This document shows positions 1 through 7,645 of a DNA stretch of 17,507 nucleotides, one piece after another. The translations under genes were made by a program, and so were the position numbers. Each line of letters opens with the position of its first letter. Position 1 is the first letter of the stretch. The notes under the pieces were generated by a model that was given only the letters and a program-made list of their open reading frames with translations, was not told the DNA's origin and did not search any database. The DNA comes from DATKIY01 sp035543875 (lineage in GTDB: Bacteria; Actinomycetota; Actinomycetes; JAHEKZ01), in contig DATKIY010000146.1 of the NCBI GenBank assembly GCA_035543875.1, forward strand, positions 1-17,507, given 5' to 3'.

Positions 1-491
1 TCGGCCGCCAGCCCGCGGCCCAACAAAGCGCAACAGCGGTCGCGCTTGGAGTTAGTGCAGACCAGTAGCACCCGATCGACTTGGTGCCCCGCAGGGAGTG
101 TCGCGGGTGGCGAGTTCGCCTCCAGGAGCGTGCGCTGGTCAAGCTGACAGACCAGTTCCGGGGAGCAGTTGGTTGTCTGCCAGAGCCAGGCTCCGTCAGG
201 TGTGCACCGGGCAATCAAAATGGCGTGCTCGTCTCCGACGACGTGTTGGTCGGCGTGCCGACCAAGGCGGCGAATCGTTCCGAGCCTGATGGGGTAAGGC
301 TCGGCCCAGGCTCGCAGTTGTTGGCCGAGCTCTGGATCGAGGTGACTGTCGACAATGGCGTCTCTGCCCCACGGACCGGGTTGCTCGATCAGCACCCAGA
401 CTTGCGCTTGTGGCGCCGACCCCGCCAATGGTTCACCAGCCGAAACCGACCGAGCCGAGCAGAGGTCGGCGTTGGTAAGAGGTTCGACCAC
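1..491 (-). CDS. Sucrase/ferredoxin-like family protein (partial, C-terminus beyond left edge)
   Basis: Translating the minus strand from a GTG at 491 gives 163 residues with no stop up to the window edge. It shows the hallmarks of the Suc_Fer-like (thioredoxin-fold [2Fe-2S] ferredoxin) family. These are an early Cys-Ser (residues 11-12) followed by GEPLAGSA (19-26), a WVLIEQPGPWGRDA stretch (32-45), and VLLVCTNSKRDRCCALLGR (141-159), which matches the family's CTHGxRDxxC signature; C145 and C153/C154 are the candidate cluster ligands. The family is usually about 300 residues, so roughly the second half is missing here. The start lies 5 bases after the parC stop, so the two genes are probably co-transcribed. 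No clear Shine-Dalgarno precedes GTG 491; a TTG at 512 in the same frame, overlapping parC, is an alternative start. The family is thought to be redox-active, but the physiological role of the bacterial members is unknown to me. Confidence 0.85.
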   Translation of the reverse strand, partial: MVEPLTNADLCSARSVSAGEPLAGSAPQAQVWVLIEQPGPWGRDAIVDSHLDPELGQQLRAWAEPYPIRLGTIRRLGRHADQHVVGDEHAILIARCTPDGAWLWQTTNCSPELVCQLDQRTLLEANSPPATLPAGHQVDRVLLVCTNSKRDRCCALLGRGLAA

Positions 492-495
492 CGGG

Positions 496-2937
496 CTAGA
501 CCGGGCCGGCAACTGCGGCGATGGGTTGAGGTGCTGGGACTCCGCTGCCGTCTCGTCGAGTATCTGGTTCCGGAAGATCGACAGGAACACCACTGGCGGC
601 GGCCGCGCGAGCCGGGGTGGCTCCGGCCCACGCCAAGAGCAGGACATCTTCACCCTTGAGCAGCCGATGACAGCGCACGCCTCCGGTACCGCGTCCTTTG
701 GCGGGATATACGTCGAAATCAGTAACCTTGAACGATCCGGCGTCGGTTCCGGGGAGTGCATCGGAATGGCCGGCAACGGTCACTACCGCAGCCGGTCGGT
801 CGGCGGCGGCGGCGCCAAAGTAGATAGCCGTGGCTCCTGCGGTGAGTCGAACTCCCACCATCCCGCCAGCGGGCCGTCCCTGTGGGCGCACCGATGACGC
901 AGAAAACCGCAGCAGCTGCGCGTCCGACGTGATGAAGACAAGCTCGTCGTCATCGGACGAAACCGAGCACGCGCCGATGACCGTATCGCCAGATTTGAGT
1001 CCGATGACTTCCCAGCGGTCCTTGTTGCTCGGGAGGTCGGGGGTCACTCGCTTGACGATGCCTGCCGCGGTGCCCAGCGCGATGGCGGGGCCATCGCCAT
1101 CGAGCGATGCAAGGGTCAGTGCCCGTTCTCCGCGTTCTAGCTCCACAAACTCTGAGATGGTTGCACCCCCGGCGAGGTTAGGCGCTCGAGCTGTGTTGGG
1201 TAAGGACGGCAGATCGAGTACTTGAAGCCGGACGACCTGGCCGCGGCTGGTGACTACCCCGACCTCGCCACGGGCGCTGGACCGAACGGCAGCAAGGACC
1301 ACGTCGTGTTTGACCCGCTCGCCGTCTTGCGGCAGTGGTGAGTCATCGGCGGTTCGAGCCAGCAACCCAGTAGCTGAAAGCAGTACCCAGCAAGGGTCAT
1401 CGGAAACTTCAAGCTGCAGGGTCGTTGCTGGCTGACCCGCCGACTCAAGCAGAACCGTGCGTCGCGCTGTCGCGAATTTCTTTGCTACGTCTGCAAGTTC
1501 CGTGGAGACAATGTCGCGCAGTCGTGATTCGTCGTCGAGCACAATGGTTAGCTCGTCGATGGTGGTCTGCAGCTCGTCACGTTCAGTTTCGAGTTCGATG
1601 CGCGAGAACTTCGTCAGGCGGCGAAGAGGCATCTCCAGAATGTAGTTCGTTTGAATTTCAGTGAGGTCGAACACGTCGATCAGACGCGCGCGTGCCTGTG
1701 CGGTGTCGTCCGAAGTGCGGATGAGCTGAATGACTTCGTCGATGTCGATGATGGCGATGAGCAAACCGTCGACGAGGTGGAGTCGGTCCTTGGCGCGTTG
1801 GCGTCGGAACAAGGATCTTCTGCGCACAACATCGAGGCGATGGTTGACGTAGACGTGGAGGAGTTCGCTCAAGCCGAGGGTTCTAGGCTGCCCGTCGACG
1901 AGTGCGACGTTGTTGATCCCGAACGAGTCCTCCATCGGAGTGAGTCGATAGAGATCTTCGAGTACGGCGTCGGGGTTGAACCCGTTCTTTATCTCAATCA
2001 CCACGCGCAGACCCTGTTCGTGGTCGGTGAGATCGATGAGATCGGAGATGCCCTGCAGCTTCTTTGCCTTCACCAGGTCGGAGATCTTCTCGATCACGCG
2101 CTCAGGTCCAACTCCGTACGGCAACTCGGTGACGACAATGCCTTTGCGGCGTGGGGTGACGTTCTCGACGCGAGTGGTTGCTCTGATTCGAAAGCTACCC
2201 CGACCTGTTGCATAAGCATCGCGGACTCCGTCCAAGCCGACGATCTTCCCGCCTGTTGGTAAGTCTGGACCGGGCACAAAGCGCATCAGGTCGTCGAGGG
2301 TCGCCTTCGGATGCTTGATCAGATGTCTAGCGGCTGCAATAACTTCGCCCAGGTTATGCGGCGCCATGTTGGTCGCCATGCCGACGGCGATACCGGCGGC
2401 TCCATTCACCAACAGGTTCGGAAATGCGGCTGGTAGCACCTCTGGCTCGCGAAGCTGACCGTCATAGTTGGCGCCGAAATCAACGACGTCTTCGTCGATC
2501 GAACCCGTCATGAGCATTGCGGCAGCGTCGAGCCGACACTCGGTGTAGCGCATCGCCGCTGGACCAGCGTCAAGCGAGCCGAAGTTGCCATGGCCGTTGA
2601 TGAGCGGTACGCGCATGGCGAAGGGTTGGGCCATGCGGACGAGGGCGTCGTAGATGGCGGTATCGCCGTGCGGGTGAAGCTTTCCCATCACTTCACCGAC
2701 AACGCGCGCTGACTTCACGTGGCCGCGATCTGGCCGCAACCCCATGTCGTCCATCTGGAACAGAATGCGCCTGTGAACAGGTTTCAACCCATCGCGTGCG
2801 TCGGGAAGCGCCCTGGAGTAGATGACGGAGTAGGCATATTCCAGGAAGCTGCCTTGCATCTCGTCGGCGACGTCGACGTCGACGATCTTCTCGACGAAAT
2901 CGTTGTTACTTGGGGTTTTGGTGGTTCGGCGGGCCAT
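496..2937 (-). CDS. parC: DNA topoisomerase IV subunit A (ParC)
   Basis: This is the breakage-reunion subunit of a type IIA topoisomerase; with ParE it decatenates daughter chromosomes using ATP. The 813-residue protein starts at MARRTTKTPS, where an AAGGAG lies 11 bases upstream; an in-frame ATG at 3030 would add 31 unconserved residues. Visible features are the winged-helix motif HPHGDTAIYDALVRMAQ (residues 88-104), the catalytic tyrosine Y131 in AAMRYTE, and the downstream core PNLLVNGAAGIAVGMATNMAPHN. The C-terminal beta-pinwheel ends in YPAKGRGTGGVRCHRLLKGED and lacks the QRRGGKG-type GyrA box, which argues for ParC rather than GyrA. The position equivalent to E. coli GyrA Ser83 is Thr (T93), and Asp87 is kept (D97). 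A Suc_Fer-like gene follows at once, and a PLP decarboxylase is divergent upstream. ParE is not in the window. Confidence 0.93.
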   Translation of the reverse strand: MARRTTKTPSNNDFVEKIVDVDVADEMQGSFLEYAYSVIYSRALPDARDGLKPVHRRILFQMDDMGLRPDRGHVKSARVVGEVMGKLHPHGDTAIYDALVRMAQPFAMRVPLINGHGNFGSLDAGPAAMRYTECRLDAAAMLMTGSIDEDVVDFGANYDGQLREPEVLPAAFPNLLVNGAAGIAVGMATNMAPHNLGEVIAAARHLIKHPKATLDDLMRFVPGPDLPTGGKIVGLDGVRDAYATGRGSFRIRATTRVENVTPRRKGIVVTELPYGVGPERVIEKISDLVKAKKLQGISDLIDLTDHEQGLRVVIEIKNGFNPDAVLEDLYRLTPMEDSFGINNVALVDGQPRTLGLSELLHVYVNHRLDVVRRRSLFRRQRAKDRLHLVDGLLIAIIDIDEVIQLIRTSDDTAQARARLIDVFDLTEIQTNYILEMPLRRLTKFSRIELETERDELQTTIDELTIVLDDESRLRDIVSTELADVAKKFATARRTVLLESAGQPATTLQLEVSDDPCWVLLSATGLLARTADDSPLPQDGERVKHDVVLAAVRSSARGEVGVVTSRGQVVRLQVLDLPSLPNTARAPNLAGGATISEFVELERGERALTLASLDGDGPAIALGTAAGIVKRVTPDLPSNKDRWEVIGLKSGDTVIGACSVSSDDDELVFITSDAQLLRFSASSVRPQGRPAGGMVGVRLTAGATAIYFGAAAADRPAAVVTVAGHSDALPGTDAGSFKVTDFDVYPAKGRGTGGVRCHRLLKGEDVLLLAWAGATPARAAAASGVPVDLPEPDTRRDGSGVPAPQPIAAVAGPV

Positions 2938-2963
2938 GCGGTGAGGGACTCCTTCGACGGATA

Positions 2964-2979
2964 GGCGGCTATTGTCGCC
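2964..2979. repeat. Imperfect inverted repeat between divergent parC and decarboxylase genes
   Basis: Arms GGCGGC and GTCGCC flank a TATT centre, giving six base pairs with one G-T wobble. It lies in the 96-base divergent intergenic region, about 27 bases before the parC start and 55 bases before the decarboxylase start. The centre includes TATTGT, which fits an actinobacterial TANNNT -10 box on the plus strand. It could be an operator or a leader hairpin; nothing in the sequence decides. Confidence 0.3.
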
Positions 2980-3033
2980 GCTTGGTGGCTTTGGCACTCG
3001 CGCGACCCGCCCGGTGAATGCGACGATCAAGCG

Positions 3034-4446
3034 GTGACCCAGTCAGCCAGCGACCCTTGGGATTTCGATCTTGGACCCATGCTGGAGCGCACCCTGCTCC
3101 ACGCTGAGGGATGGTTGGCGACTTTGGCCACTCGTCCCGTCGCAGCGGTGGCAACGCCAGCCGAGATGCTCGCCAGGTTTGACGAGCCACTTCCGGAGCA
3201 GTCCATGGCAGCGACGGAAGTGGTCGACCTGCTTGCAAGGAACGCCGAACCAGGACTGACGGCATTTGGTTCTGGCCGGTTCTTCGGGTTCGTGATCGGC
3301 GGGACGGTCCCTGCCGCGTTGGGTGCCGACCTGCTCGCCACGACGTGGGATCAAAACGCTGGGCTCCGCGCGGTGACGCCCGCGGCAGCCGTCGTAGAGG
3401 AAGTGTCCGGTGGCTGGATCAAGGAGCTCCTCGGGCTGCCAGATCAGGCAACTGTTGGATTTGTTACTGGTGGCAACATGGCGTCGTATTCGGGTCTGGC
3501 TGCGGGACGACATCATGTGTTGGCGGCGATCGGGTGGGATGTCGAACAGCATGGGTTACAGGGCGCCCCGCCGATCCGCGTCATCGCGGGTGTGGATCGG
3601 CATGCCACTATCGACACGTCACTTCGGTATCTCGGTCTCGGGTCAGGCAACACGAAACTCGTTAAGACTGATGAGCAGGGTCGAATTGACGTAGCTGAGC
3701 TTGAGAGAGTTCTTGGCGAGGGCAGCGGGCCGACTATCGTTTGTCTGGCAGCGGGCAACGTCAACACGGGCGCGTTCGACGACTTTCCTCGAGCCATCGA
3801 CGTTGCCCGTCGACATGGTGCGTGGGTTCACGTCGACGGCGCCTTCGGACTTTGGGCAGCAGCCTCGCCAACGACGCGTGAGCACACAGTCGGGGTCGAC
3901 CAAGCCGACTCTTGGGCGACCGATGCGCACAAGTGGCTAAACGTCCCCTACGACTGCGGACTGGTCATCGTGGCTCATCCAGCAAGTCATCGGGCCACGT
4001 TCCAGGTTGCTGCGAGCTACCTCGTCCAAGACACGGCAACGCCTGATCCGATGGACCTTGTCCCAGAGTTCTCACGCCGCGCTCGCGGCTTCGCGGTATG
4101 GGCAGCATTGAAGTCACTCGGTCGCGCGGGGGTCATTGAACTCGGCGACCGGCTATGCGCGCGGGCGCAGGCCATGGCAGCTGCGCTAGATGCGGTCGGT
4201 GGGTGCGAGATCATCAACGAGGTAGTTCTCAATCAGGTCCTCGTTCGGTTCGACGATTCTGATGACGTCACCCAGCAGGTAGTTGCCCATGTCGTTGCAT
4301 CCGGCGACGCGTACGTAGGTCCGTCAACGTTCAAGGGGCGCTCTTGCATGCGGATATCCGTGTGCAACGGTCGAACCTCAGCAGCTGATGTCGAAACGAC
4401 GGTCGCCGTGATCAGTCGATCACTGGACGCCGTTCGACTCACCTGA
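3034..4446 (+). CDS. PLP-dependent group II decarboxylase (aromatic/glutamate decarboxylase family)
   Basis: This 470-residue protein is a fold-type I PLP enzyme of the group II decarboxylase family, which removes the alpha-carboxylate from amino acids. Motifs in order are the cofactor phosphate region VTGGNMASYSGLAAGR (144-159), the ring-stacking histidine H190 in VDRHATIDTSLRYLG, the aspartate D268 in WVHVDGAFG that contacts the pyridine nitrogen, and the Schiff-base lysine K300 in SWATDAHKWLN. The length is normal for the family. The substrate cannot be read from the sequence; aromatic amino acids, glutamate and diaminobutyrate are all known in relatives. The start is a GTG with no clear Shine-Dalgarno; an ATG at 3079 would lose 15 residues. 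The gene is divergent from parC, and an MFS transporter follows after 75 bases, so a functional link with that transporter is possible but unproven. Confidence 0.88.
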   Translation: MTQSASDPWDFDLGPMLERTLLHAEGWLATLATRPVAAVATPAEMLARFDEPLPEQSMAATEVVDLLARNAEPGLTAFGSGRFFGFVIGGTVPAALGADLLATTWDQNAGLRAVTPAAAVVEEVSGGWIKELLGLPDQATVGFVTGGNMASYSGLAAGRHHVLAAIGWDVEQHGLQGAPPIRVIAGVDRHATIDTSLRYLGLGSGNTKLVKTDEQGRIDVAELERVLGEGSGPTIVCLAAGNVNTGAFDDFPRAIDVARRHGAWVHVDGAFGLWAAASPTTREHTVGVDQADSWATDAHKWLNVPYDCGLVIVAHPASHRATFQVAASYLVQDTATPDPMDLVPEFSRRARGFAVWAALKSLGRAGVIELGDRLCARAQAMAAALDAVGGCEIINEVVLNQVLVRFDDSDDVTQQVVAHVVASGDAYVGPSTFKGRSCMRISVCNGRTSAADVETTVAVISRSLDAVRLT

Positions 4447-4509
4447 TCTCATGACCTGGCCAACACGGATGGCGGCACGAATTCGTTCGACCGGCAGCCG
4501 GCCTGACGC

Positions 4510-4515
4510 CAGACT
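4510..4515 (+). promoter_or_regulatory. Possible leaderless -10 box (CAGACT) of the first MFS gene
   Basis: CAGACT ends exactly six bases before the GTG start at 4522, the spacing expected if transcription begins at the start codon. It deviates from TANNNT at its first base. No convincing -35 and no Shine-Dalgarno are seen. It is the weakest member of the leaderless set in this window. Confidence 0.35.
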
Positions 4516-4521
4516 GAAACC

Positions 4522-5862
4522 GTGAGTCCACTTGAACCCGACCCGCCTGCGGCAGCGTCCTTGCCTATCCATCGACGCCTGGCGGAGCTGCCTCGGGAGG
4601 TCAAGTGGCTGCTGCTCGGGATTGGTCTGTTCTCACTAGGGGCCGGGCTAACCCTGCCGTTCTTGTTGGTCTACCTCCATCAGGTGCGGGGGATCTCCAC
4701 CCAGTTAGCCGGCGCAGTCATTGCGTGGATTGCGTTGGTCGGGTTGCTCACGGGACCGCTGTGGGGCGTGGTTATCGACCGGATCGGCCCGCGAGTGACG
4801 CTACTTCTCAGCCTGTTGGTTGAGGCAAGTGCAGTGCTGTGCCTGGCCTTCGTCACAAATGTGTGGCAGGCGTTCCTGGTGGCCAGTTTGCTGGCGATTG
4901 GCAGCGCCGGTGGCTGGCCGGCGCAAACCGCGCTGCTGTCACGGCTGGTGCCCTCGCCGGCAAGACCATGGTTGTTCGGTCTTCAGTTCATGTTGTTGAA
5001 CTTGGGCCTTGGAATCGGAGGACTCGTTGCGGCAACGTTTGTCGACGTAACCCGTCCGGGAACGTTTCAGTTGCTGTACGTGGTCGATGCGTGCTCGTAT
5101 CTGGCGTATGTCGCCGTCCTGGTGGCGTTGCCAAAGTCTGTGGGACTTGCTCCAGTCAGCATCGACCCGGAGCCGCAGAACTTCGTCGAAGGGCGGGCTG
5201 ACTCCACCAAAGGTGGCGGTGGGTATCGGCAACTTCTGGCCGACCGACGATTCCTTCGCCTGCTTGGAGTCGCCGCGGTCATGGTGCTGTTTGGGTATGC
5301 GCAGATCGAAGTTGGTCTCACTGCATACGCCACCCAGGTTGCTGGTGTTCCGGCACGTTGGCTCGGTATTGCCTTTGCCGCGAACACGGCAACCATCGTC
5401 GTCGGCCAACTGTTGGTGCTTTCCAGGTTGGAGGGGCGAAGCCGGAGCCGAGCCCTTTGTCTGACGGGACTGGCATGGGGAGCTAGCTGGCTCGTTATTG
5501 CGGTTTCTGGTGAAGCTGAGTCGACCTGGGTTCTCCTGCTCGGCCTTGCTGTCGGAGCGTCCATCTTCGCCTTAGGCGAAACGATTTGGTCACCCGTCTT
5601 CCCGGCGCTGGTCAACGATCTAGCCCCTGAACACCTGCGGGGTCGCTACAACGCAGTCTCCAGCTTGGCCTGGAATTTCGGCAGCGTGCTTGGTCCGTTG
5701 TACGCCGGCGTCCTCATCGGAGGGGGTTGGGGGACCGCGTGGGTAGGCGTCACAGTGACCGGCTGTCTGCTCGGTGCGGTGGGCGCCTGGCGGCTTCATG
5801 CCCACCTTGATCCTGTGCAGGACGGGAGGCAGCAACCGATCGGTGTCACAATGGGGGAATGA
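4522..5862 (+). CDS. MFS transporter (multidrug-efflux type)
   Basis: This 446-residue integral membrane protein has the hydrophobic pattern of a 12-helix major facilitator, after a hydrophilic N-terminus of about 28 residues. The loop between helices 2 and 3 carries the MFS motif A, GPLWGVVIDRIGPRV (78-92), with D86 and R87 conserved. A charged central loop (about residues 205-245) separates the two six-helix halves. The segment around APEHLRGRYNAVSSLAWNFGSVLGPL matches the pattern of drug/proton antiporters in this superfamily. The substrate is unknown. The start is GTG with a -10-like CAGACT six bases upstream and no ribosome binding site, so a leaderless message is likely. Its stop overlaps the start of the DUF5998 gene as ATGA, implying translational coupling. 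Confidence 0.88.
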   Translation: MSPLEPDPPAAASLPIHRRLAELPREVKWLLLGIGLFSLGAGLTLPFLLVYLHQVRGISTQLAGAVIAWIALVGLLTGPLWGVVIDRIGPRVTLLLSLLVEASAVLCLAFVTNVWQAFLVASLLAIGSAGGWPAQTALLSRLVPSPARPWLFGLQFMLLNLGLGIGGLVAATFVDVTRPGTFQLLYVVDACSYLAYVAVLVALPKSVGLAPVSIDPEPQNFVEGRADSTKGGGGYRQLLADRRFLRLLGVAAVMVLFGYAQIEVGLTAYATQVAGVPARWLGIAFAANTATIVVGQLLVLSRLEGRSRSRALCLTGLAWGASWLVIAVSGEAESTWVLLLGLAVGASIFALGETIWSPVFPALVNDLAPEHLRGRYNAVSSLAWNFGSVLGPLYAGVLIGGGWGTAWVGVTVTGCLLGAVGAWRLHAHLDPVQDGRQQPIGVTMGE

Positions 5863-6443
5863 CGGAGACCGGCGTGCGGGCGCACGATGATCTGCGTGCG
5901 GCCGTCGAGCGATGTGGGTACTACCCCGAGCTGGTTCTTGATTCGCTGTCGGTGGCCCTGGCCGGTGAGACCGTTTCGTCTTTCATGGTTCACCACGAAG
6001 CAACGTTCGATCGAGACGAGCTACGTCGTCACCTCACAGTGCTCGTCCTTACTCCCAGTCGACTTGTCGTCGGCCACACCGATGACCACCCACCGGACGA
6101 AGTCAGCGCCTCACCGCATGCGACTACTAGCACTGAGTCAGTACGGATCGGCCGCATCGGCTCAGTCGTCGTCAGCCGGGTCGTCGACGACCCGGCGCAA
6201 CATGCGGTAAGTGGCCTTCCTCGCGAGGTAGTTCTCACTTTGGGTTGGGGTGCCATCAGTCGTATCGACCTGGAGCCCGCGGCGTGCGGTGATCCGGACT
6301 GCGAAGCCGACCACGGCTACACCGGCGCAAGCACCATCGATGACTTCTCAGTTCGCGTGAGTCAAGCAGCCGATGGGCTGGAAGGTGTTTCGCAGGCACT
6401 GGAATTCGCTCGCGCAGTATCAGCAGCTACTGCAAAACACTGA
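5859..6443 (+). CDS. DUF5998 family protein
   Basis: This 194-residue soluble protein closely follows the actinobacterial DUF5998 pattern as I remember it: CGYYPELVLDSLSVALAGE near the N-terminus, TVLVLTPSRLVVGHTDDH (60-77), ATTSTESVRIGRIGSVVVSRVV (88-109), and PREVVLTLGWGAISRIDLEPAACGDPDCEADHGYTG (121-156). The last stretch holds C143, C148 and H152, which could bind a metal, though this is inference. The family has no established function. It is coupled to the preceding MFS gene by an ATGA overlap, with a G-rich run (from 5853) serving as ribosome binding site. It converges on sepH across 31 bases in which I see no clear rho-independent terminator. Confidence 0.87.
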   Translation: MTETGVRAHDDLRAAVERCGYYPELVLDSLSVALAGETVSSFMVHHEATFDRDELRRHLTVLVLTPSRLVVGHTDDHPPDEVSASPHATTSTESVRIGRIGSVVVSRVVDDPAQHAVSGLPREVVLTLGWGAISRIDLEPAACGDPDCEADHGYTGASTIDDFSVRVSQAADGLEGVSQALEFARAVSAATAKH

Positions 6444-6474
6444 CCCAGCCAGGTTACTGAAGTCCAAAGCCGGG

Positions 6475-7377
6475 CTACTCTGGTTTGCGCGACCCAAACA
6501 AGATCTCATCCCAGCTTGGGACGCTTGCGCGCTTCTTCTTTGACGGGGGCGTGTCTGGGACAGTTCGACGTTGTCCTCGTGTGGCGGCCGCGATGGCGTT
6601 TTCGCGCGGCGTTGGCTGAGGTGCTGGCGTGTTCGTGATTTTCGCGGCGGCAGATTTCGGGGCTGAGAGCTCCGAAGTGTCGGGAGCATCGTCGTAGTTC
6701 GCTGGTGTGGTTTCCTCCTCGGCTGGCACGGGATGCTCGCCAGCCTTCGAACCTTTATGACGACTCAGTGCACGCAGCTGTGTGACGGACGCCGCAGGTT
6801 TTTCTTCCAGCAGCCAGCGCGCGTCGTCATCGTCGGCGGTGACGGTGCGTCGGATCGGGTCGTACAACCACAGTGCCGAACGCTGGGTGTCTCCTGCCAT
6901 GTAGTCGAGGCGGACCTCCCAACCTCCGTCGTCGCGCCGCCAGGCGTCCCATTCGATGCCTTCGCGTGGGATGCCGCGTTCTTCAAGCCGCTCGGCGACA
7001 AGCTCTCCGAGAAGCATCACGGCACCCTGGTCGTCGCGTTTCACGCCCGCTTTGGCCGCCTCTTGTGCGATGTACTCGCGCTCGTGCAGGACCGGGCTCG
7101 CGTACCTAAGCACTCGGTCGATGGGGATTCCTGCATCGCGTGCCACTTCATCGAGAGACTGGCCGGACCGAATGCGCGCCTGAATCTCGCGCGGTCGCAG
7201 CTTGCTCTCGAGTTCGATCTGTAGCTGGCCAAGCCGTGCTCTATCCCCGCGAAGTGCTGCGTGAATGCGTTCATCAACGGGAAGGAAGAACTGATCGCCA
7301 CCGTCTGCTGCACCAGAAACCTCCAACACCAGCCGGGATCCGTCGTCGGACAGTCCCACAAGACGAAGGTCACTCAT
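6475..7377 (-). CDS. sepH: Septation protein SepH (DUF3071)
   Basis: SepH is an actinobacterial division protein that binds FtsZ and promotes its assembly at the septum. The 300-residue product has the two-part layout of the family. The N-terminal domain (about 1-200) contains a helix-turn-helix-like segment RPREIQARIRSGQSLDEVARDAGIPIDRVLRYA (61-93) and a WEVRLDY/ALWLYDP region (153-173). A disordered Ala/Pro/Thr-rich linker (about 205-285) follows, and then the conserved C-terminal tail RASVPSWDEILFGSR (284-298). A GGGGAGG lies about 13 bases upstream of ATG 7377, rather far. Upstream, a 268-base divergent region separates it from an unknown membrane protein. Downstream it faces DUF5998. Confidence 0.94.
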   Translation of the reverse strand: MSDLRLVGLSDDGSRLVLEVSGAADGGDQFFLPVDERIHAALRGDRARLGQLQIELESKLRPREIQARIRSGQSLDEVARDAGIPIDRVLRYASPVLHEREYIAQEAAKAGVKRDDQGAVMLLGELVAERLEERGIPREGIEWDAWRRDDGGWEVRLDYMAGDTQRSALWLYDPIRRTVTADDDDARWLLEEKPAASVTQLRALSRHKGSKAGEHPVPAEEETTPANYDDAPDTSELSAPKSAAAKITNTPAPQPTPRENAIAAATRGQRRTVPDTPPSKKKRASVPSWDEILFGSRKPE

Positions 7378-7439
7378 GGTGTACGTCGGCCCTCCCCAAC
7401 TGGCCGGTCCGTCCGACCCGGGGATGAGTCTGGCCTGCC

Positions 7440-7458
7440 GACACTGATCGTGTCACAC
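7440..7458. repeat. Overlapping short inverted repeats upstream of sepH
   Basis: GACAC and GTGTC (7440-7444 and 7450-7454) are perfect arms around a 5-base centre, and GTGTCACAC (7450-7458) is a second palindrome that shares an arm. They sit about 63 bases upstream of the sepH start, a plausible operator position. The arms are short, so chance is a real possibility. Confidence 0.3.
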
Positions 7459-7578
7459 CACCCTGCCACATTCGCGCGTCGGATGACCCACACCTGACGT
7501 GACCAGTCCAAAACGCCGGACTCGTCATGCGTCCCATCTGTTCAGTCGTCCAACAGCTGTGCTCTGTTTTCCCGTGTC

Positions 7579-7606
7579 TTGTGTGTCTTTCCCCGACTTC
7601 TAACGT
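7579..7606 (+). promoter_or_regulatory. Possible promoter of the unknown membrane protein
   Basis: TTGTGT (7579-7584) and TAACGT (7601-7606) are separated by 16 bases, matching a weak -35 and an actinobacterial TANNNT -10. The implied transcript would begin about 33 bases before ATG 7646. The match is modest. Apart from this, a GGAAG at 7632-7636 and the repeats at 7440-7458, I see nothing else in the 268-base region 7378-7645. Confidence 0.25.
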
Positions 7607-7645
7607 ACATCGCATTGGTCCGAAGCTGCATGGAAGTGCGAGAGA

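Noticed and set aside
1651..2262. Long plus-strand open frame opposite parC (203 codons)
   Set aside because: It is antisense to conserved ParC sequence, resembles no protein, and mirrors the codon bias of the true gene.
2860..2885. GACGTC/GTCGAC-rich tandem pattern
   Set aside because: It encodes the conserved VDVDVADE segment of ParC and is explained by Val-Asp codons.
3043..3552. Minus-strand open frame opposite the PLP decarboxylase
   Set aside because: The plus-strand frame carries all family motifs; the antisense product is Arg/Pro-rich with no recognisable domain.
5067..5615. Minus-strand 182-codon open frame opposite the first MFS gene
   Set aside because: It is a shadow of a membrane-protein coding region; its translation has no coherent features.
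6444..6474. Possible terminator between DUF5998 and sepH
   Set aside because: Only four-base complementary arms with a long loop and no T-run were found.
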